34,592 nt of DNA from Pseudomonadota bacterium (GTDB lineage Bacteria; Pseudomonadota; Gammaproteobacteria; Burkholderiales; Chitinibacteraceae), in the NCBI GenBank assembly GCA_026399755.1, contig JAPLQI010000120.1, positions 1 to 34,592 of the forward strand. Reading direction: 5' to 3'. The number at the start of each line of letters is the position of its first letter. Position 1 is the first letter of the stretch. Under the pieces are notes generated by a model. The model was not told the DNA's origin, made no database searches, and saw only the letters and a program-made list of their open reading frames with translations. Both the position numbers and the translations under genes were made by a program. Of this stretch, positions 8,549-16,377 are shown piece after piece.

Positions 8549-8657
8549 AAAGTTCTGTAGGCACAGAGCACTCAAAGAACACGGAGCACACAGAGAAAAA
8601 CATCGTTTTCTTCATGTGCTTTGCGTTCTCCCCGCTCTTAGTGTCTACAGATCTTTT
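8549..8657 (+). repeat. Inverted-repeat element, CACAGAG family (variant 1)
   Basis: Left arm 8549-8601 (AAGTTCTGTAGGCACAGAG ... CACACAGAGAAAAAC) is mirrored by right arm 8605-8657 (GTTTTCTTCATGTG ... GTGTCTACAGATCTTTT). The arms are imperfect reverse complements and could fold into a hairpin of about 50 bp with a tiny loop. A single arm of the same type occurs at 12225-12277. It fills the gap between glyA and nrdR. Confidence 0.75.
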
Positions 8658-8704
8658 TAAGGTTAACGCTTTTTAGAATTTTTCTTGTTCTTTGCGGGGT
8701 TGTG

Positions 8705-9157
8705 ATGAAGTGCCCCTTCTGTGGTTCCCCTGATACGCTAGTCGCTGACTCGCGTATATCTGATGAAGGCGATTTGGTTCGCCGCCGCCGCCGTTGCCCT
8801 TTGTGCGATAAACGCTTTACTACTTTTGAAACCGCTGAAGTGCGCTTGCCGCAGGTGGTGAAACAAAATGGTCAGCGTGCTGAATTCGATAGAGAAAAAA
8901 TTCGCACCAGCTTTGAGCGCGCCCTGCATAAACGGCCCGTGCCCACTCCTTTGGTCGACGAAGCGATTCTGCGCATTATCCAAAAAGCCTTGTCTTTAGG
9001 TGACAGAGAAATCATGAGTCGCCAGATTGGCGAAATGGTGATGTCTGAACTCGCCAAACTCGACAAAGTCGCCTACATCCGCTTTGCCTCCGTATACCGC
9101 TCCTTCCAAGACGTCGACGATTTCCGCGATGTGATTCGGGAAGTGAGCAAGGAATAA
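8705..9157 (+). CDS. nrdR: Transcriptional repressor NrdR
   Basis: A 150-residue repressor of ribonucleotide reductase genes. The N-terminal zinc ribbon [11 protein letters not shown] ... [12 protein letters not shown] (Cys3, Cys6 and the CxxC near residues 31-34) binds DNA operators, and the following ATP-cone ([15 protein letters not shown] onward) senses ATP/dATP. ATG at 8705 gives the canonical MKCPFC start; a GTG one codon earlier is not preferred. In many proteobacteria nrdR directly precedes ribD, as here. Another inverted-repeat element separates it from ribD. Confidence 0.97.
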   Translation: MKCPFCGSPDTLVADSRISDEGDLVRRRRRCPLCDKRFTTFETAEVRLPQVVKQNGQRAEFDREKIRTSFERALHKRPVPTPLVDEAILRIIQKALSLGDREIMSRQIGEMVMSELAKLDKVAYIRFASVYRSFQDVDDFRDVIREVSKE

Positions 9158-9180
9158 CGTTTTTTCACTTTGCCGAAATA

Positions 9181-9303
9181 AACCCACATCTTGAACCACG
9201 GAGGTCACAGAGAACACGGAGTTTCACGGAGAAAACCTTGCTAATGTTTTTCTCCGTGACCCTCCGTGTTCTCCTTTTTCTCCGTGGTTCAAGATTTGGG
9301 TTT
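9181..9303 (+). repeat. Long hairpin repeat, CACGGAG family (variant 2)
   Basis: Left arm 9181-9236 (AACCCACATCTTGAACCACG ... ACGGAGAAAAC) and right arm 9246-9303 (GTTTTTCTCCGTGACC ... GGTTCAAGATTTGGGTTT) are near-perfect reverse complements around a 9-nt loop. Related arms occur at 14609-14657, 16378-16425 and 16747-16802. The element ends 4 nt before one possible ribD start, so it could influence ribD expression. Confidence 0.85.
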
Positions 9304-9328
9304 TGTTATGCCTGTGCTTAGGAAGCCA

Positions 9329-10456
9329 ATGAACTCGATCGATCATCAGTATATGCAGCTGGCTTTGCGTCAAGCGGCTTTGGGGCAGAATAGTGCTACG
9401 CCTAATCCTTGCGTGGGCTGTGTGTTGGTGAAAGATGGGCACGTGGTGGGCGCTGGGTTTAGTCAGCCTGCGGGTGGTGGTGTGGTGCAAGGTGCCCCTG
9501 GCGCGCATGCCGAGGTGATGGCCTTAAGTATTGCGGGTGATTTGGCTCGTGGCGCGACGGCTTATGTGACGCTAGAGCCTTGCAGCCATCATGGCCGCAC
9601 ACCGCCTTGCGCCGATGCTTTGGTGAAAGCAGGCGTTGTGCGCGTCGTCGCCGCGCTGACAGATCCTAATCCTTTGGTTGCAGGCCAAGGCTTAGCGCGT
9701 TTGGCTGCGGCAGGGGTTGCAGTGAGTTCGGGCGTGCTGCATGCAGCAGCATTAGAGCATCACAAAGGCTTTATTAGCCGTATGCTGAGATCCCGCCCTT
9801 GGCTGACGGTGAAAATGGGCGCAAGTTTAGATGGCCGTACCGCTCTCGCCAATGGGCAATCGCAGTGGATTACCGGTTCGGCGGCAAGGTCTGATGTGCA
9901 AAAAATCCGTGCCCGATCTTGCGCCATGCTGACCGGTATTGGCACAGTGCTGGCGGATGACCCGCAACTAACCGTGCGTGAGTTTTTGGTAGATAGACAG
10001 CCGCTGCGTGTAGTCGTTGATAGCCAGCTTAGGACTCCTGTTAACGCGAAGTTATTTAATCAGTCGGGCGTATTGATTGTTGGAGCTCAGGATGACGAGC
10101 TAAAGCGCCGAGCTTTAGAAGCCGCAGGGGCCGAAGTCTTGATTTTGGCCGATGCACTTGGCCGAGTTGATTTGACTGCCTTACTGATAGAATTAGGCCA
10201 CCGAGGCTGCAATCAAGTCACGGTTGAGGCGGGCGGCGTTTTAGTTGGGGCGCTGTTTCAAGCGGGTTTGGTGGATGAAATGCTGCTTTATCAAGCGCCC
10301 GTGATCATTGGCGACACAGCCAAAGGCATCGCCACGCTTGATTTATCCGATCTAAAACACAAGCTACAAGCTAAGGTATTAGAGCGTCGCCTATTTGGAG
10401 ACGATTTGCGTCTTACACTGCGCTTTACTGATGCTGGAGAATTTTATGCTGAATGA
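9329..10456 (+). CDS. ribD: Bifunctional riboflavin deaminase/reductase RibD
   Basis: A 375-residue bifunctional enzyme for the second and third steps of riboflavin synthesis. The deaminase domain (about 1-145) has zinc ligands in HAE (60-62) and PCSHHGRTPPC (Cys85, Cys94); the NADPH-dependent reductase domain (about 150-375) shows VKMGASLDGRTAL and the VEAGGVLVGALF block. The ATG at 9329 has AGGA 5 nt upstream; an ATG at 9308 is also possible. The loop before HAE is longer than usual (PAGGGVVQGAPGAHAE), about eight extra residues, and lacks the usual His-x-x-Ala-Gly-x-Pro form. It overlaps the next small gene by 11 nt and heads the left half of a split rib operon. Confidence 0.95.
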   Translation: MNSIDHQYMQLALRQAALGQNSATPNPCVGCVLVKDGHVVGAGFSQPAGGGVVQGAPGAHAEVMALSIAGDLARGATAYVTLEPCSHHGRTPPCADALVKAGVVRVVAALTDPNPLVAGQGLARLAAAGVAVSSGVLHAAALEHHKGFISRMLRSRPWLTVKMGASLDGRTALANGQSQWITGSAARSDVQKIRARSCAMLTGIGTVLADDPQLTVREFLVDRQPLRVVVDSQLRTPVNAKLFNQSGVLIVGAQDDELKRRALEAAGAEVLILADALGRVDLTALLIELGHRGCNQVTVEAGGVLVGALFQAGLVDEMLLYQAPVIIGDTAKGIATLDLSDLKHKLQAKVLERRLFGDDLRLTLRFTDAGEFYAE

Positions 10457-10619
10457 AATCGTGCAAGAAGCCATACCTATTTGCCCAGATTGTAAACGGC
10501 CTCTCGATGTGATCGCGGCCTGCGGCTCGGTTAGCTATTTTTGTGACCACTGTAATTTATTGAAGTCTTCGAAGCGTGTGCGCGAAGCAAATCCAGAACT
10601 CTTTAAGGAAGCTGAATAA
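10446..10619 (+). CDS. Small zinc-ribbon protein
   Basis: A 57-residue protein with two CxxC knuckles, ICPDCKRPL and YFCDHCNLL, spaced about 20 residues apart, a typical zinc ribbon resembling the YfgJ type. The ATG lies inside the end of ribD (11-nt overlap) with GGAGA 6 nt upstream, and the stop abuts the ribE start, so translation is coupled on both sides. The function is unknown; the position between ribD and ribE suggests co-expression with riboflavin synthesis, but no direct role is known to me. Confidence 0.8.
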   Translation: MLNEIVQEAIPICPDCKRPLDVIAACGSVSYFCDHCNLLKSSKRVREANPELFKEAE

Positions 10620-11327
10620 ATGTTTACGGGGATTGTGCAAGGCGTTGCTCAGATTGAAGCGATTGATGACAGGGAAGGCATCCGTTCATTTCGCATCGCT
10701 TTTCCGGCAGGCTTTTGCAAAGATATTCAAATTGGTGCCAGCGTGGCGATTGATGGTGTTTGCCTGACGGTTACCGAGATTTTTGCTGAGGATAAAGCCA
10801 GCTTTGATGTGATGCTGCAAAGCCTGCGTATCACATCTTTGGGGCAATTACAGCTTGGAAGCCAAGTCAACGCCGAGCGCGCAGCCAAAGACGGTGCTGA
10901 AATCGGCGGACATCCGTTATCAGGCCATGTGGATTTTACAGCGACGCTCTTAGATATCCGTAAAGATCAGGAAAACTGCTGCTTTAGAATTGGCGTACCC
11001 AAAGCGGGGATGAAATATATCTTCGCGAAAGGCTATATCGCCCTGGATGGCGCTAGCCTGACGGTATCTGAAACCAATAAAACAGATTGCTGGTTTGAAG
11101 TATGGCTGATCCCAGAAACCCGCCGCATGACGATTTTTGAAGGGAAGCGCGTGGGCAGCGTATTCAACGTAGAAATCGAGCGCGCCACACAAGTGGTCGT
11201 CGATACCGTGCGCGATGCCTTAGAAGAGAAACTAGGGGCGCTGATGCCTGCACTAGAAGCCCTGCTTGCCCAGCAGGGGGTGGATGTTTACGCGCTGGCT
11301 GAGCCTGCGGCTTTGAAAAAACCTTAA
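10620..11327 (+). CDS. ribE: Riboflavin synthase (alpha subunit)
   Basis: A 235-residue protein of two lumazine-binding repeats that dismutates two 6,7-dimethyl-8-ribityllumazine molecules into riboflavin. It starts with the conserved MFTGIVQG; repeat one has GASVAIDGVCLTVTE and IGGHPLSGHVD, and repeat two has GYIALDGASLTVSE and LIPETRRMT. The C-terminus VEIERATQVVVDTV matches the E. coli-type enzyme, with a slightly longer tail. The ATG immediately follows the zinc-ribbon stop. It is the last gene of the left rib segment; the expected partners ribBA and ribH are 19 kb downstream, beyond the pigment cluster. Confidence 0.95.
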   Translation: MFTGIVQGVAQIEAIDDREGIRSFRIAFPAGFCKDIQIGASVAIDGVCLTVTEIFAEDKASFDVMLQSLRITSLGQLQLGSQVNAERAAKDGAEIGGHPLSGHVDFTATLLDIRKDQENCCFRIGVPKAGMKYIFAKGYIALDGASLTVSETNKTDCWFEVWLIPETRRMTIFEGKRVGSVFNVEIERATQVVVDTVRDALEEKLGALMPALEALLAQQGVDVYALAEPAALKKP

Positions 11328-11330
11328 ACG

Positions 11331-11370
11331 GGTAGGTGCAGATCTTTTAAGTGTGAATTCCTACCTTTTT
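11331..11370 (+). terminator. Possible terminator after ribE
   Basis: GGTAGG (11331-11336) pairs with CCTACC (11360-11365), followed directly by TTTTT and CCCC. The loop is long (23 nt) with a weak inner CTT/AAG pairing, so this is only a moderate candidate. It lies right after the ribE stop. Confidence 0.45.
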
Positions 11371-11645
11371 CCCCATGCGGCGCACTACGAATGTTTATGG
11401 GATTAAGGCCTTCTTATCTTAATCCAAGGTGTCGTCGCCACTTGCCAAATAATCCCTCGGGCAAACTTTGGTCTTTTTGGGCAGAACTATTCTTCATTTC
11501 GCTTATGATAGCAATGCAGGCGATTTACCCGTAATGCTTTTGAAGGGCGCACTCAAAGCGAAGCGTAGTGCGCCATTTTCTAGCAATATGCGTGGGCACC
11601 ATGATGCCGTGCCCCGCATATTTTCAGTATTAATTTAATCTGGAA
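11371..11645. other. Intergenic region with two hairpins, no gene
   Basis: No coding frame is convincing here. Two stem-loops are visible: GGCGCACT (11546-11553) with AGTGCGCC (11567-11574), followed by ATTTTCT; and AATATGCG-T-GGGCAC (11585-11599) with GTGCCCCGCATATT (11609-11622), a 14-bp stem with one bulged T. They lie between convergent ribE and the small secreted-protein gene and may serve as terminators in one or both directions, though T-runs are short. Confidence 0.5.
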
Positions 11646-12080
11646 TTACTCAGCCACTTTGGCATAGCTGCCTTTTAATGCCACGCCAATGACAAATCCA
11701 CCCGCATGGCATTCGACGGTGGTGTCACTTTTCGTTTCATTTTTCCGATAATAGCTAACCAAATCGACCACGGCATTTGCGCCATTCTTTTTAGCGGAGT
11801 TTTGAAATGCGATTAAGGCAGAAAGTGCGGCCCATTTGCAGCCAAATTCATCACTTTTACCTACAGCATTGGTTTTTTGATTTGAAATATCTTCAGATAA
11901 TTTCTCGGTAATTGCCGGTGTTTTTTGCCCAGCTAAATAAAAATTAACTGAACCATCCAATTTACCCTGCGCCTCTGGCATGGCCAGTACATCGGCTAAA
12001 GGGATTTGCAATACGGTATCGCGGGCAAAGGCAGAAGTGGATAAGAAACCGGCGACTAATAAAGAGGCAAATTTTTTCAT
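11646..12080 (-). CDS. Small secreted protein of unknown function
   Basis: A 144-residue protein with a clear signal peptide (MKKFASLLVAGFLSTSAFA, cleavage after AFA). The mature part includes VNFYLAGQ, a Cys in the DEFGCKWAAL segment, GANAVVDLVSYYRKNE and TTVECHAGGFVIGVALKG; the two cysteines could form a disulfide. I recall similar proteins being labelled 'excinuclease ATPase subunit' in databases, which is clearly a misannotation for a small periplasmic protein. The GANAVV-x-V motif resembles YbjQ/heavy-metal-binding-like folds, a weak hint only. AAGGA precedes the ATG. It lies downstream of apeR on the same strand but 200 bp away, so it may not belong to the pigment operon. Confidence 0.8.
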   Translation of the reverse strand: MKKFASLLVAGFLSTSAFARDTVLQIPLADVLAMPEAQGKLDGSVNFYLAGQKTPAITEKLSEDISNQKTNAVGKSDEFGCKWAALSALIAFQNSAKKNGANAVVDLVSYYRKNETKSDTTVECHAGGFVIGVALKGSYAKVAE

Positions 12081-12224
12081 TTATATTCCTTGGTGTGCGT
12101 GGTTAATATATTGAAATAATGGCGTTTATGCTTATTTGAAACGAGTACTGCGGGAATCCTGTATTTGTGCTGGATCCCTGATAAAAACATTCGGGGATAA
12201 CGATTTATTCCGCTTTGCTTAAAG

Positions 12225-12277
12225 GTTTTCTCCGGGGTCTCTGTGCGCTCATTGATCTCTGTGTCTACAGAAGTTTT
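12225..12277 (-). repeat. Single arm of the CACAGAG repeat (variant 1)
   Basis: Read on the minus strand, AAACTTCTGTAGACACAGAG ... GGAGAAAAC matches the left arm of the element at 8549-8657. No partner arm is adjacent, so it is a half element. It lies 4 nt beyond the apeR stop codon, in the 200-bp gap before the small secreted protein gene. Confidence 0.65.
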
Positions 12278-12281
12278 AGTT

Positions 12282-13517
12282 TTATATCTTTGAACCCCAG
12301 CGCTTAAAAATCAGCGATGTATTAATCCCGCCAAAAGCAAAGTTATTGCTCATGACGATATCGCATTCAATGGCTCGACCTGTGCCGGTGATGTAATCCA
12401 ATGGGGCGCAGCGCGGGTCGGGTTCGGTTAGGTTGATGGTGGGAGCAAACCAGCCGCTATTCATCATTTCAATGCTGATCCATGCTTCCAGCGCACCACA
12501 GGCTCCTAGCGTGTGGCCCATATAGCTTTTCAGTGAGCTAATCGGCGTGTGTGCGCCAAACACATCAAAAGAGGCTTTCGATTCGGCAATATCGCCATGA
12601 TCGGTGGCGGTGCCGTGGGCATTGATATAGCCGATGTCACTAGGCTGCAGTTGTGCGTCTTCAAGGCTCAGGCGAATGGCTTGGGCCATGGTGGCGGAGT
12701 TAGGATGAGTCACATGCGTGCCATCGCTATTGCTGCCAAAGCCGACGATTTCTGCATAGATACGCGCGCCGCGCGCCAGTGCGTGTTCCAGCTCTTCCAA
12801 TACCAGTGTGCCTGCGCCTTCGCCGATCACAAGGCCATCACGTTTTGTGTCAAAAGGACGGGGCGTGGCTTCGGGGGTGGCATTTTGCACGCTGGTGGCA
12901 AACAGGGTGTCGAAAACCGCCGCTTCGGTGGCATCCAGCTCTTCAGCACCACCGGCGAGCATGGCAATCTGTTTACCAAATTTGATGGTTTCATAGGCAT
13001 AGCCTATGCCCTGACTGCTGGAGGTGCAGGCGCTGGAGGTGGTGATAATCCGGCCGGTAATGCCAAAAAACACGCCGATATTTACCGCAGCCGTGTGTGA
13101 CATCATTTTGATATAGGTGGTGGCGTTAATGCCTTCGGTGGATTTTTCCGCCAGCATGCGGCCAAAGTCACCAATCGCCTTGGGCGTGCCCGCGGACGAG
13201 CCATAGGAGATGCCCATCTGGCCGCTTTTTACCAAGGGATCATTCAATAGGCCTGCGTCGATCAGCGCCAATTCGCTGGCGCGAGTCGCCATCAACGCCA
13301 CGCGGCCCATGCTGCGGGTGCTCTTGCGGTTGTAATGCGCGGGCAGCTCAAAGGGCGCGGCAGGTGCACCTAGCTGGGTATTTAGCCCTTCAAAAACCTG
13401 CCATTCAGGCATCACCTGAATGGCATTTTTGCCTGCTTTAAGTGCCGCTTCTACGGTCTTCCAGTCGTGGCCTAGCGGGCTGATGCCCCCGATGCCGGTA
13501 ATGACAACGCGTTTCAT
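12282..13517 (-). CDS. apeR: Aryl polyene 3-ketoacyl-ACP synthase ApeR-like
   Basis: A 411-residue FabF-type condensing enzyme with an intact catalytic set: Cys164 in SSACTSSSQG, first His in NAHGTATDHGD, second His in SYMGHTLGACG. It is the last gene of the transcript and starts with an ATGA overlap on the ketoreductase stop. In the aryl polyene system of Xenorhabdus and E. coli two active ketosynthases, ApeO and ApeR, are used; position after ApeO, ApeP and ApeQ in the same order identifies this as ApeR. Its exact step (starter elongation or late extension) cannot be told from sequence. Confidence 0.88.
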   Translation of the reverse strand: MKRVVITGIGGISPLGHDWKTVEAALKAGKNAIQVMPEWQVFEGLNTQLGAPAAPFELPAHYNRKSTRSMGRVALMATRASELALIDAGLLNDPLVKSGQMGISYGSSAGTPKAIGDFGRMLAEKSTEGINATTYIKMMSHTAAVNIGVFFGITGRIITTSSACTSSSQGIGYAYETIKFGKQIAMLAGGAEELDATEAAVFDTLFATSVQNATPEATPRPFDTKRDGLVIGEGAGTLVLEELEHALARGARIYAEIVGFGSNSDGTHVTHPNSATMAQAIRLSLEDAQLQPSDIGYINAHGTATDHGDIAESKASFDVFGAHTPISSLKSYMGHTLGACGALEAWISIEMMNSGWFAPTINLTEPDPRCAPLDYITGTGRAIECDIVMSNNFAFGGINTSLIFKRWGSKI

Positions 13518-14245
13518 CCTATTAAGCCTCCATTGACTGAAATCACCTGACGCGTGATGTAGGCGGCATCTTCCGACATTAAAAAGCTGACGGCTGCGGC
13601 GACTTCTTCGGGTTTTCCCATGCGCTTGGCGGGGATGGTTTTCAGCGCTTCTTCTAATACGCGCTCGTCCACCATTTCGGTGTCGATTAAGCCGGGGGCT
13701 ACGCAGTTAACGGTAATGGCACGGCTGGCTAATTCCACCGCCAGCGCCTTGGTCGCGCCAATAATCCCTGCCTTGGCCGCGCTGTAATTCACTTGGCCTC
13801 GGTTGCCGATCAGGCCAGAAACAGAAGATAAAGTGACAATGCGGCCGGGTTTTCGCTGCCGCACCATGGGCATGGTGAGCGGATGAAGTACATTGTAAAA
13901 GCTGTCTAAATTGGTATGAATGACCGCATCCCAGTCTTCTGGGGGCATGGCGGGGAAGGCATTGTCCAGTGCAATGCCCGCATTGCAGACTACGCCGTAG
14001 TAGCAGCCATGCGCTTCGATATCGGCGAGCAACACTTCTGAGGTTTGGGCGCGATTGGCAACATCAAATTGCAGAATGCGGCTGCTTTGGCCTAGCGCGG
14101 TGATCTCGGCGGCAATGGTCACGGCGGCATCCATGCGGCTTTTGCAATGCAGTACGATATCAAAGCCATCGCTGGCCAGCCGCTTGGCAATGGCGCGGCC
14201 TATGCCTCGGCTAGAGCCTGTGACTAAAATTGTTTTGTTACTCAT
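13514..14245 (-). CDS. apeQ: Aryl polyene 3-ketoacyl-ACP reductase ApeQ (FabG-like)
   Basis: A 243-residue short-chain dehydrogenase that reduces the 3-keto group in each polyene extension round. The NADPH-binding Gly motif TGSSRGIGR is at residues 9-17, NAG at 88-90, the catalytic Ser in LSSVSG (139-144), and Tyr154/Lys158 in NYSAAK. The C-terminus VISVNGGLIG is FabG-like. It is followed by apeR with ATGA overlap. Upstream, a 440-bp gap containing a dispersed repeat separates it from apeP, which is unusual in this otherwise tightly packed cluster and might mean an internal promoter. Confidence 0.92.
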   Translation of the reverse strand: MSNKTILVTGSSRGIGRAIAKRLASDGFDIVLHCKSRMDAAVTIAAEITALGQSSRILQFDVANRAQTSEVLLADIEAHGCYYGVVCNAGIALDNAFPAMPPEDWDAVIHTNLDSFYNVLHPLTMPMVRQRKPGRIVTLSSVSGLIGNRGQVNYSAAKAGIIGATKALAVELASRAITVNCVAPGLIDTEMVDERVLEEALKTIPAKRMGKPEEVAAAVSFLMSEDAAYITRQVISVNGGLIG

Positions 14246-14300
14246 TGCTTGCTTCTCATTGTTTATTTTAATTTTTAACTGATGTTACGCAGTTATTATG

Positions 14301-14545
14301 TTTTTAGTGCCTTCGGCACGTCTATTTTGGAGCGGTAGCCACCGCTGGGCCTTCCTTTCTTGCTTCGCCAAGAAACGAACCAAAGCGACAACAGCAAAAC
14401 ACGAAGGCCCCTTCGCTGCGGACAATCGAGGCGGCGGCGGGCGGGATTGGGCTGGATCCTCCTTCCCTTGCCGAAACCCCGCCCCGCTTGTTCCTCGCTA
14501 CGGCGTGTTTCAAGGGGATTTTAAAGCCCCGTGCAGGGAGTCGCG
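14301..14545 (+). repeat. Dispersed repeat copy A (about 240 bp)
   Basis: This stretch is clearly homologous to 18730-18972 in the same orientation. Shared blocks include TTTTTAGTGCCTTCGGCACG with a GTGCC-TTC-GGCAC hairpin, CCTTCCTTTCTTG, CTGCGGACAATCGAG, CCTTGCCGAAACCCCGCCCC, and CGGCGTGTTTCAAGGGG. Short open frames inside it are not genes. It begins 55 nt upstream of the apeQ start. Confidence 0.85.
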
Positions 14546-14608
14546 ATATGAGTCTATTTTACTGAGGTTGGGATAGCTCCAAATCCAATAAACTGCTCAG
14601 TTAAAATG

Positions 14609-14657
14609 GTTTTCTTCGTAAAACTCCGAGTTCTCCGTGGTTTAAGATTTGGGGTTT
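14609..14657 (+). repeat. Single arm of the CACGGAG repeat (variant 2)
   Basis: GTTTTCTTCGTAAAACTCCG ... CTCCGTGGTTTAAGATTTGGGGTTT matches the right arm of the element at 9181-9303. No left arm is recognisable in the preceding 60 bp, so this is a half or decayed element. It lies immediately downstream of apeP. Confidence 0.7.
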
Positions 14658-14684
14658 GGTGCTTTGCTAAGCCCTTGTTTCGCT

Positions 14685-15146
14685 TTATCCCCCCGCGTGC
14701 TCTGCTAAAAATGCACTGACATCCAGTGGCTCAAAAACCGTGAGTGCGGCTTGAGCGACTTCTTGTTGGTCTATCAAAATATGGCAATCAAATTGTCCTA
14801 AGCCATTGTCGGCCTGAAAGGATCGGCTAATTCGGATGCACAGCACTTGGCCTAGCTCAAATTCGCTGACGCTACAGCTATAGCGACGGCTGCCGAGCAA
14901 AAAGCCTATTTTAGGCGTTTGCCCAGCTAATCTGGCTTGCCAGCCCGCCCATGCGGCTACGGTTTGCGCCATATATTCAATTCCTACCCATGCGCCCACA
15001 CCGGTGCCGGTAAAAAACAGATTGTCTGCTGAGATGGTGACTTCGCATTCAAAATGCGTGTCGTTACCCGCGATGGCGCGATCAAGTAAAAGCATCTTGC
15101 CAGCGTGCGGGATGATGTCGCCAATGGCGTATTCAATGGGCTTCAT
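14685..15146 (-). CDS. apeP: Aryl polyene dehydratase ApeP
   Basis: A 153-residue hot-dog-fold 3-hydroxyacyl-ACP dehydratase. IPHAGKMLLLDRA (about residues 12-24) and GVGAWVGIEYMAQTVAAW (about residues 48-65) match the ApeP/FabZ-like family; the His of PHAGKM and the Glu of GIEYMAQ are likely catalytic. The ATG at 15146 is preferred over a TTG at 15158 because GGAA lies 6 nt upstream. It overlaps apeO by 14 nt. In the Xenorhabdus system ApeP acts with ApeI as a heteromeric dehydratase; here the ApeI-like partner is the C-terminal part of the ligase protein at 26031-27731. Confidence 0.88.
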   Translation of the reverse strand: MKPIEYAIGDIIPHAGKMLLLDRAIAGNDTHFECEVTISADNLFFTGTGVGAWVGIEYMAQTVAAWAGWQARLAGQTPKIGFLLGSRRYSCSVSEFELGQVLCIRISRSFQADNGLGQFDCHILIDQQEVAQAALTVFEPLDVSAFLAEHAGG

Positions 15147-16317
15147 AACACTTTCCAAAAATCAGTACTGCATTACTGCCGCCAAATGCAAAGGAGTTAC
15201 TTAAAGCATATTGCAGTGGTGTATCTGTGCATTGACCAGGCGTTACCAGTGCCAGAGGGGTGATCGCAGGATCTGCCTCGCCATCCCACCAGTGAGGGGG
15301 GAGTTGCCCTGTGGGATTGTTGTTGAGGGTGAGCCAGCAGATCGCCGCTTCAATGGTGCCCGCTGCACCCAGCGTGTGGCCGGTTAAAGGCTTGGTCGAG
15401 CTGCACGGCGTTTGGCTACCAAATAGCTGATGGATAGCAAGGCTTTCCATCGCATCATTTTGCAGCGTTGCCGTGCCGTGCAGATTGATGTAATCGATAT
15501 CGGATGCTTGTAAATCTGCTCGCTGAAGGGCGGCCCGCATGGCGGTGCGTGCGCCTTTGCCATCGGGGGCGGGCGCTGAAATATGATGCGCATCCGAGCT
15601 TTCTCCCCAGCCCAATAGCGCGATGGGCCCGGGTTCTTTACTCATTAAAAACAAGGCCGCGCCTTCGCCAATATTAATGCCATTGCGATGAATGCTCATA
15701 GGCTGGCAGCGTTCCGCGCTGACGGATTCCAGCGACGAAAATCCCGCAACGGTAAAATCACAGAGCGAATCTACGCCACCACAAATCACGGCATCACACA
15801 TCCCAGCATTCAGCAGCCTTGCCGCACTGGCCATTGCTTTGGCGCTGGAAGAGCAGGCGGTGGAAATAACCATGCTCGGGCCAGCGAGGCCCAAAAGAGT
15901 GCTGAGTGCAGTGGCGGGTGAGCCTAGCTCTTGCTGTGCAATATGAAAATGGGCGGGCAGCTGGCCTGTGGCCTGATGCTCGGCAAGCGCAGCCTGTGCC
16001 TCGCCTATGCCCGAGGTGCTGGTGCCTAAAACCACGCCTATCCTCGTAGCTCCAAAGCGGGCAATGGCCGCATCCACAGCAGGGCGAATTTGCGCCAAGG
16101 CGGTGAGTAGCAGCGCGTTATTTCGGCTGTGCAGCTTGGTCGGCAGCGCATCTTGGACCGAAAGCTCGCTGATGACCGCCCCCAGGTGCAGCGTTTTACC
16201 AAGACAAACATAAGGCGCAACACCGCTAGGCGCATCGGCAAACAAGGCCCGGCGCACATCATCGACGCCACTACCCAGCGCACAAACAATACCCAGCTGA
16301 TTTAAATAAATACTCAT
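15133..16317 (-). CDS. apeO: Aryl polyene 3-ketoacyl-ACP synthase ApeO-like
   Basis: A 394-residue condensing enzyme with Cys155 in ISTACSSSAK, a first His in NLHGTATLQND and a second His in KPLTGHTLGAAG, so it is catalytically complete. ApeO pairs with the chain-length factor ApeC in characterised systems; the partner here is encoded at 29620-30336. It overlaps apeP at its 3' end. At its 5' end it is cut off from the DUF3261 gene by a 524-bp repeat-filled gap, and no strong ribosome site is visible before the ATG. Confidence 0.88.
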   Translation of the reverse strand: MSIYLNQLGIVCALGSGVDDVRRALFADAPSGVAPYVCLGKTLHLGAVISELSVQDALPTKLHSRNNALLLTALAQIRPAVDAAIARFGATRIGVVLGTSTSGIGEAQAALAEHQATGQLPAHFHIAQQELGSPATALSTLLGLAGPSMVISTACSSSAKAMASAARLLNAGMCDAVICGGVDSLCDFTVAGFSSLESVSAERCQPMSIHRNGINIGEGAALFLMSKEPGPIALLGWGESSDAHHISAPAPDGKGARTAMRAALQRADLQASDIDYINLHGTATLQNDAMESLAIHQLFGSQTPCSSTKPLTGHTLGAAGTIEAAICWLTLNNNPTGQLPPHWWDGEADPAITPLALVTPGQCTDTPLQYALSNSFAFGGSNAVLIFGKCYEAH

Positions 16318-16377
16318 GGTGTAAGACTATAAAGTAACAAAATGCTTATTCCTGTTAAAAACCTTAGACAACAGCCG

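Noticed and set aside
7688-8575. Several long minus-strand frames opposite glyA
   Set aside because: glyA is intact and highly conserved; the opposite frames have no domain features and are mirror frames of biased codons.
12549-13100. Open frame of 183 codons opposite apeR
   Set aside because: It lies entirely antisense to an intact ketosynthase with catalytic motifs and has a low-complexity Gly/Ala-rich translation; a shadow frame.
14298-14576. Short open frames inside the 240-bp repeats (also near 18,790-19,040)
   Set aside because: The frames are not preserved between the two repeat copies and have no ribosome sites; they reflect repeat composition.
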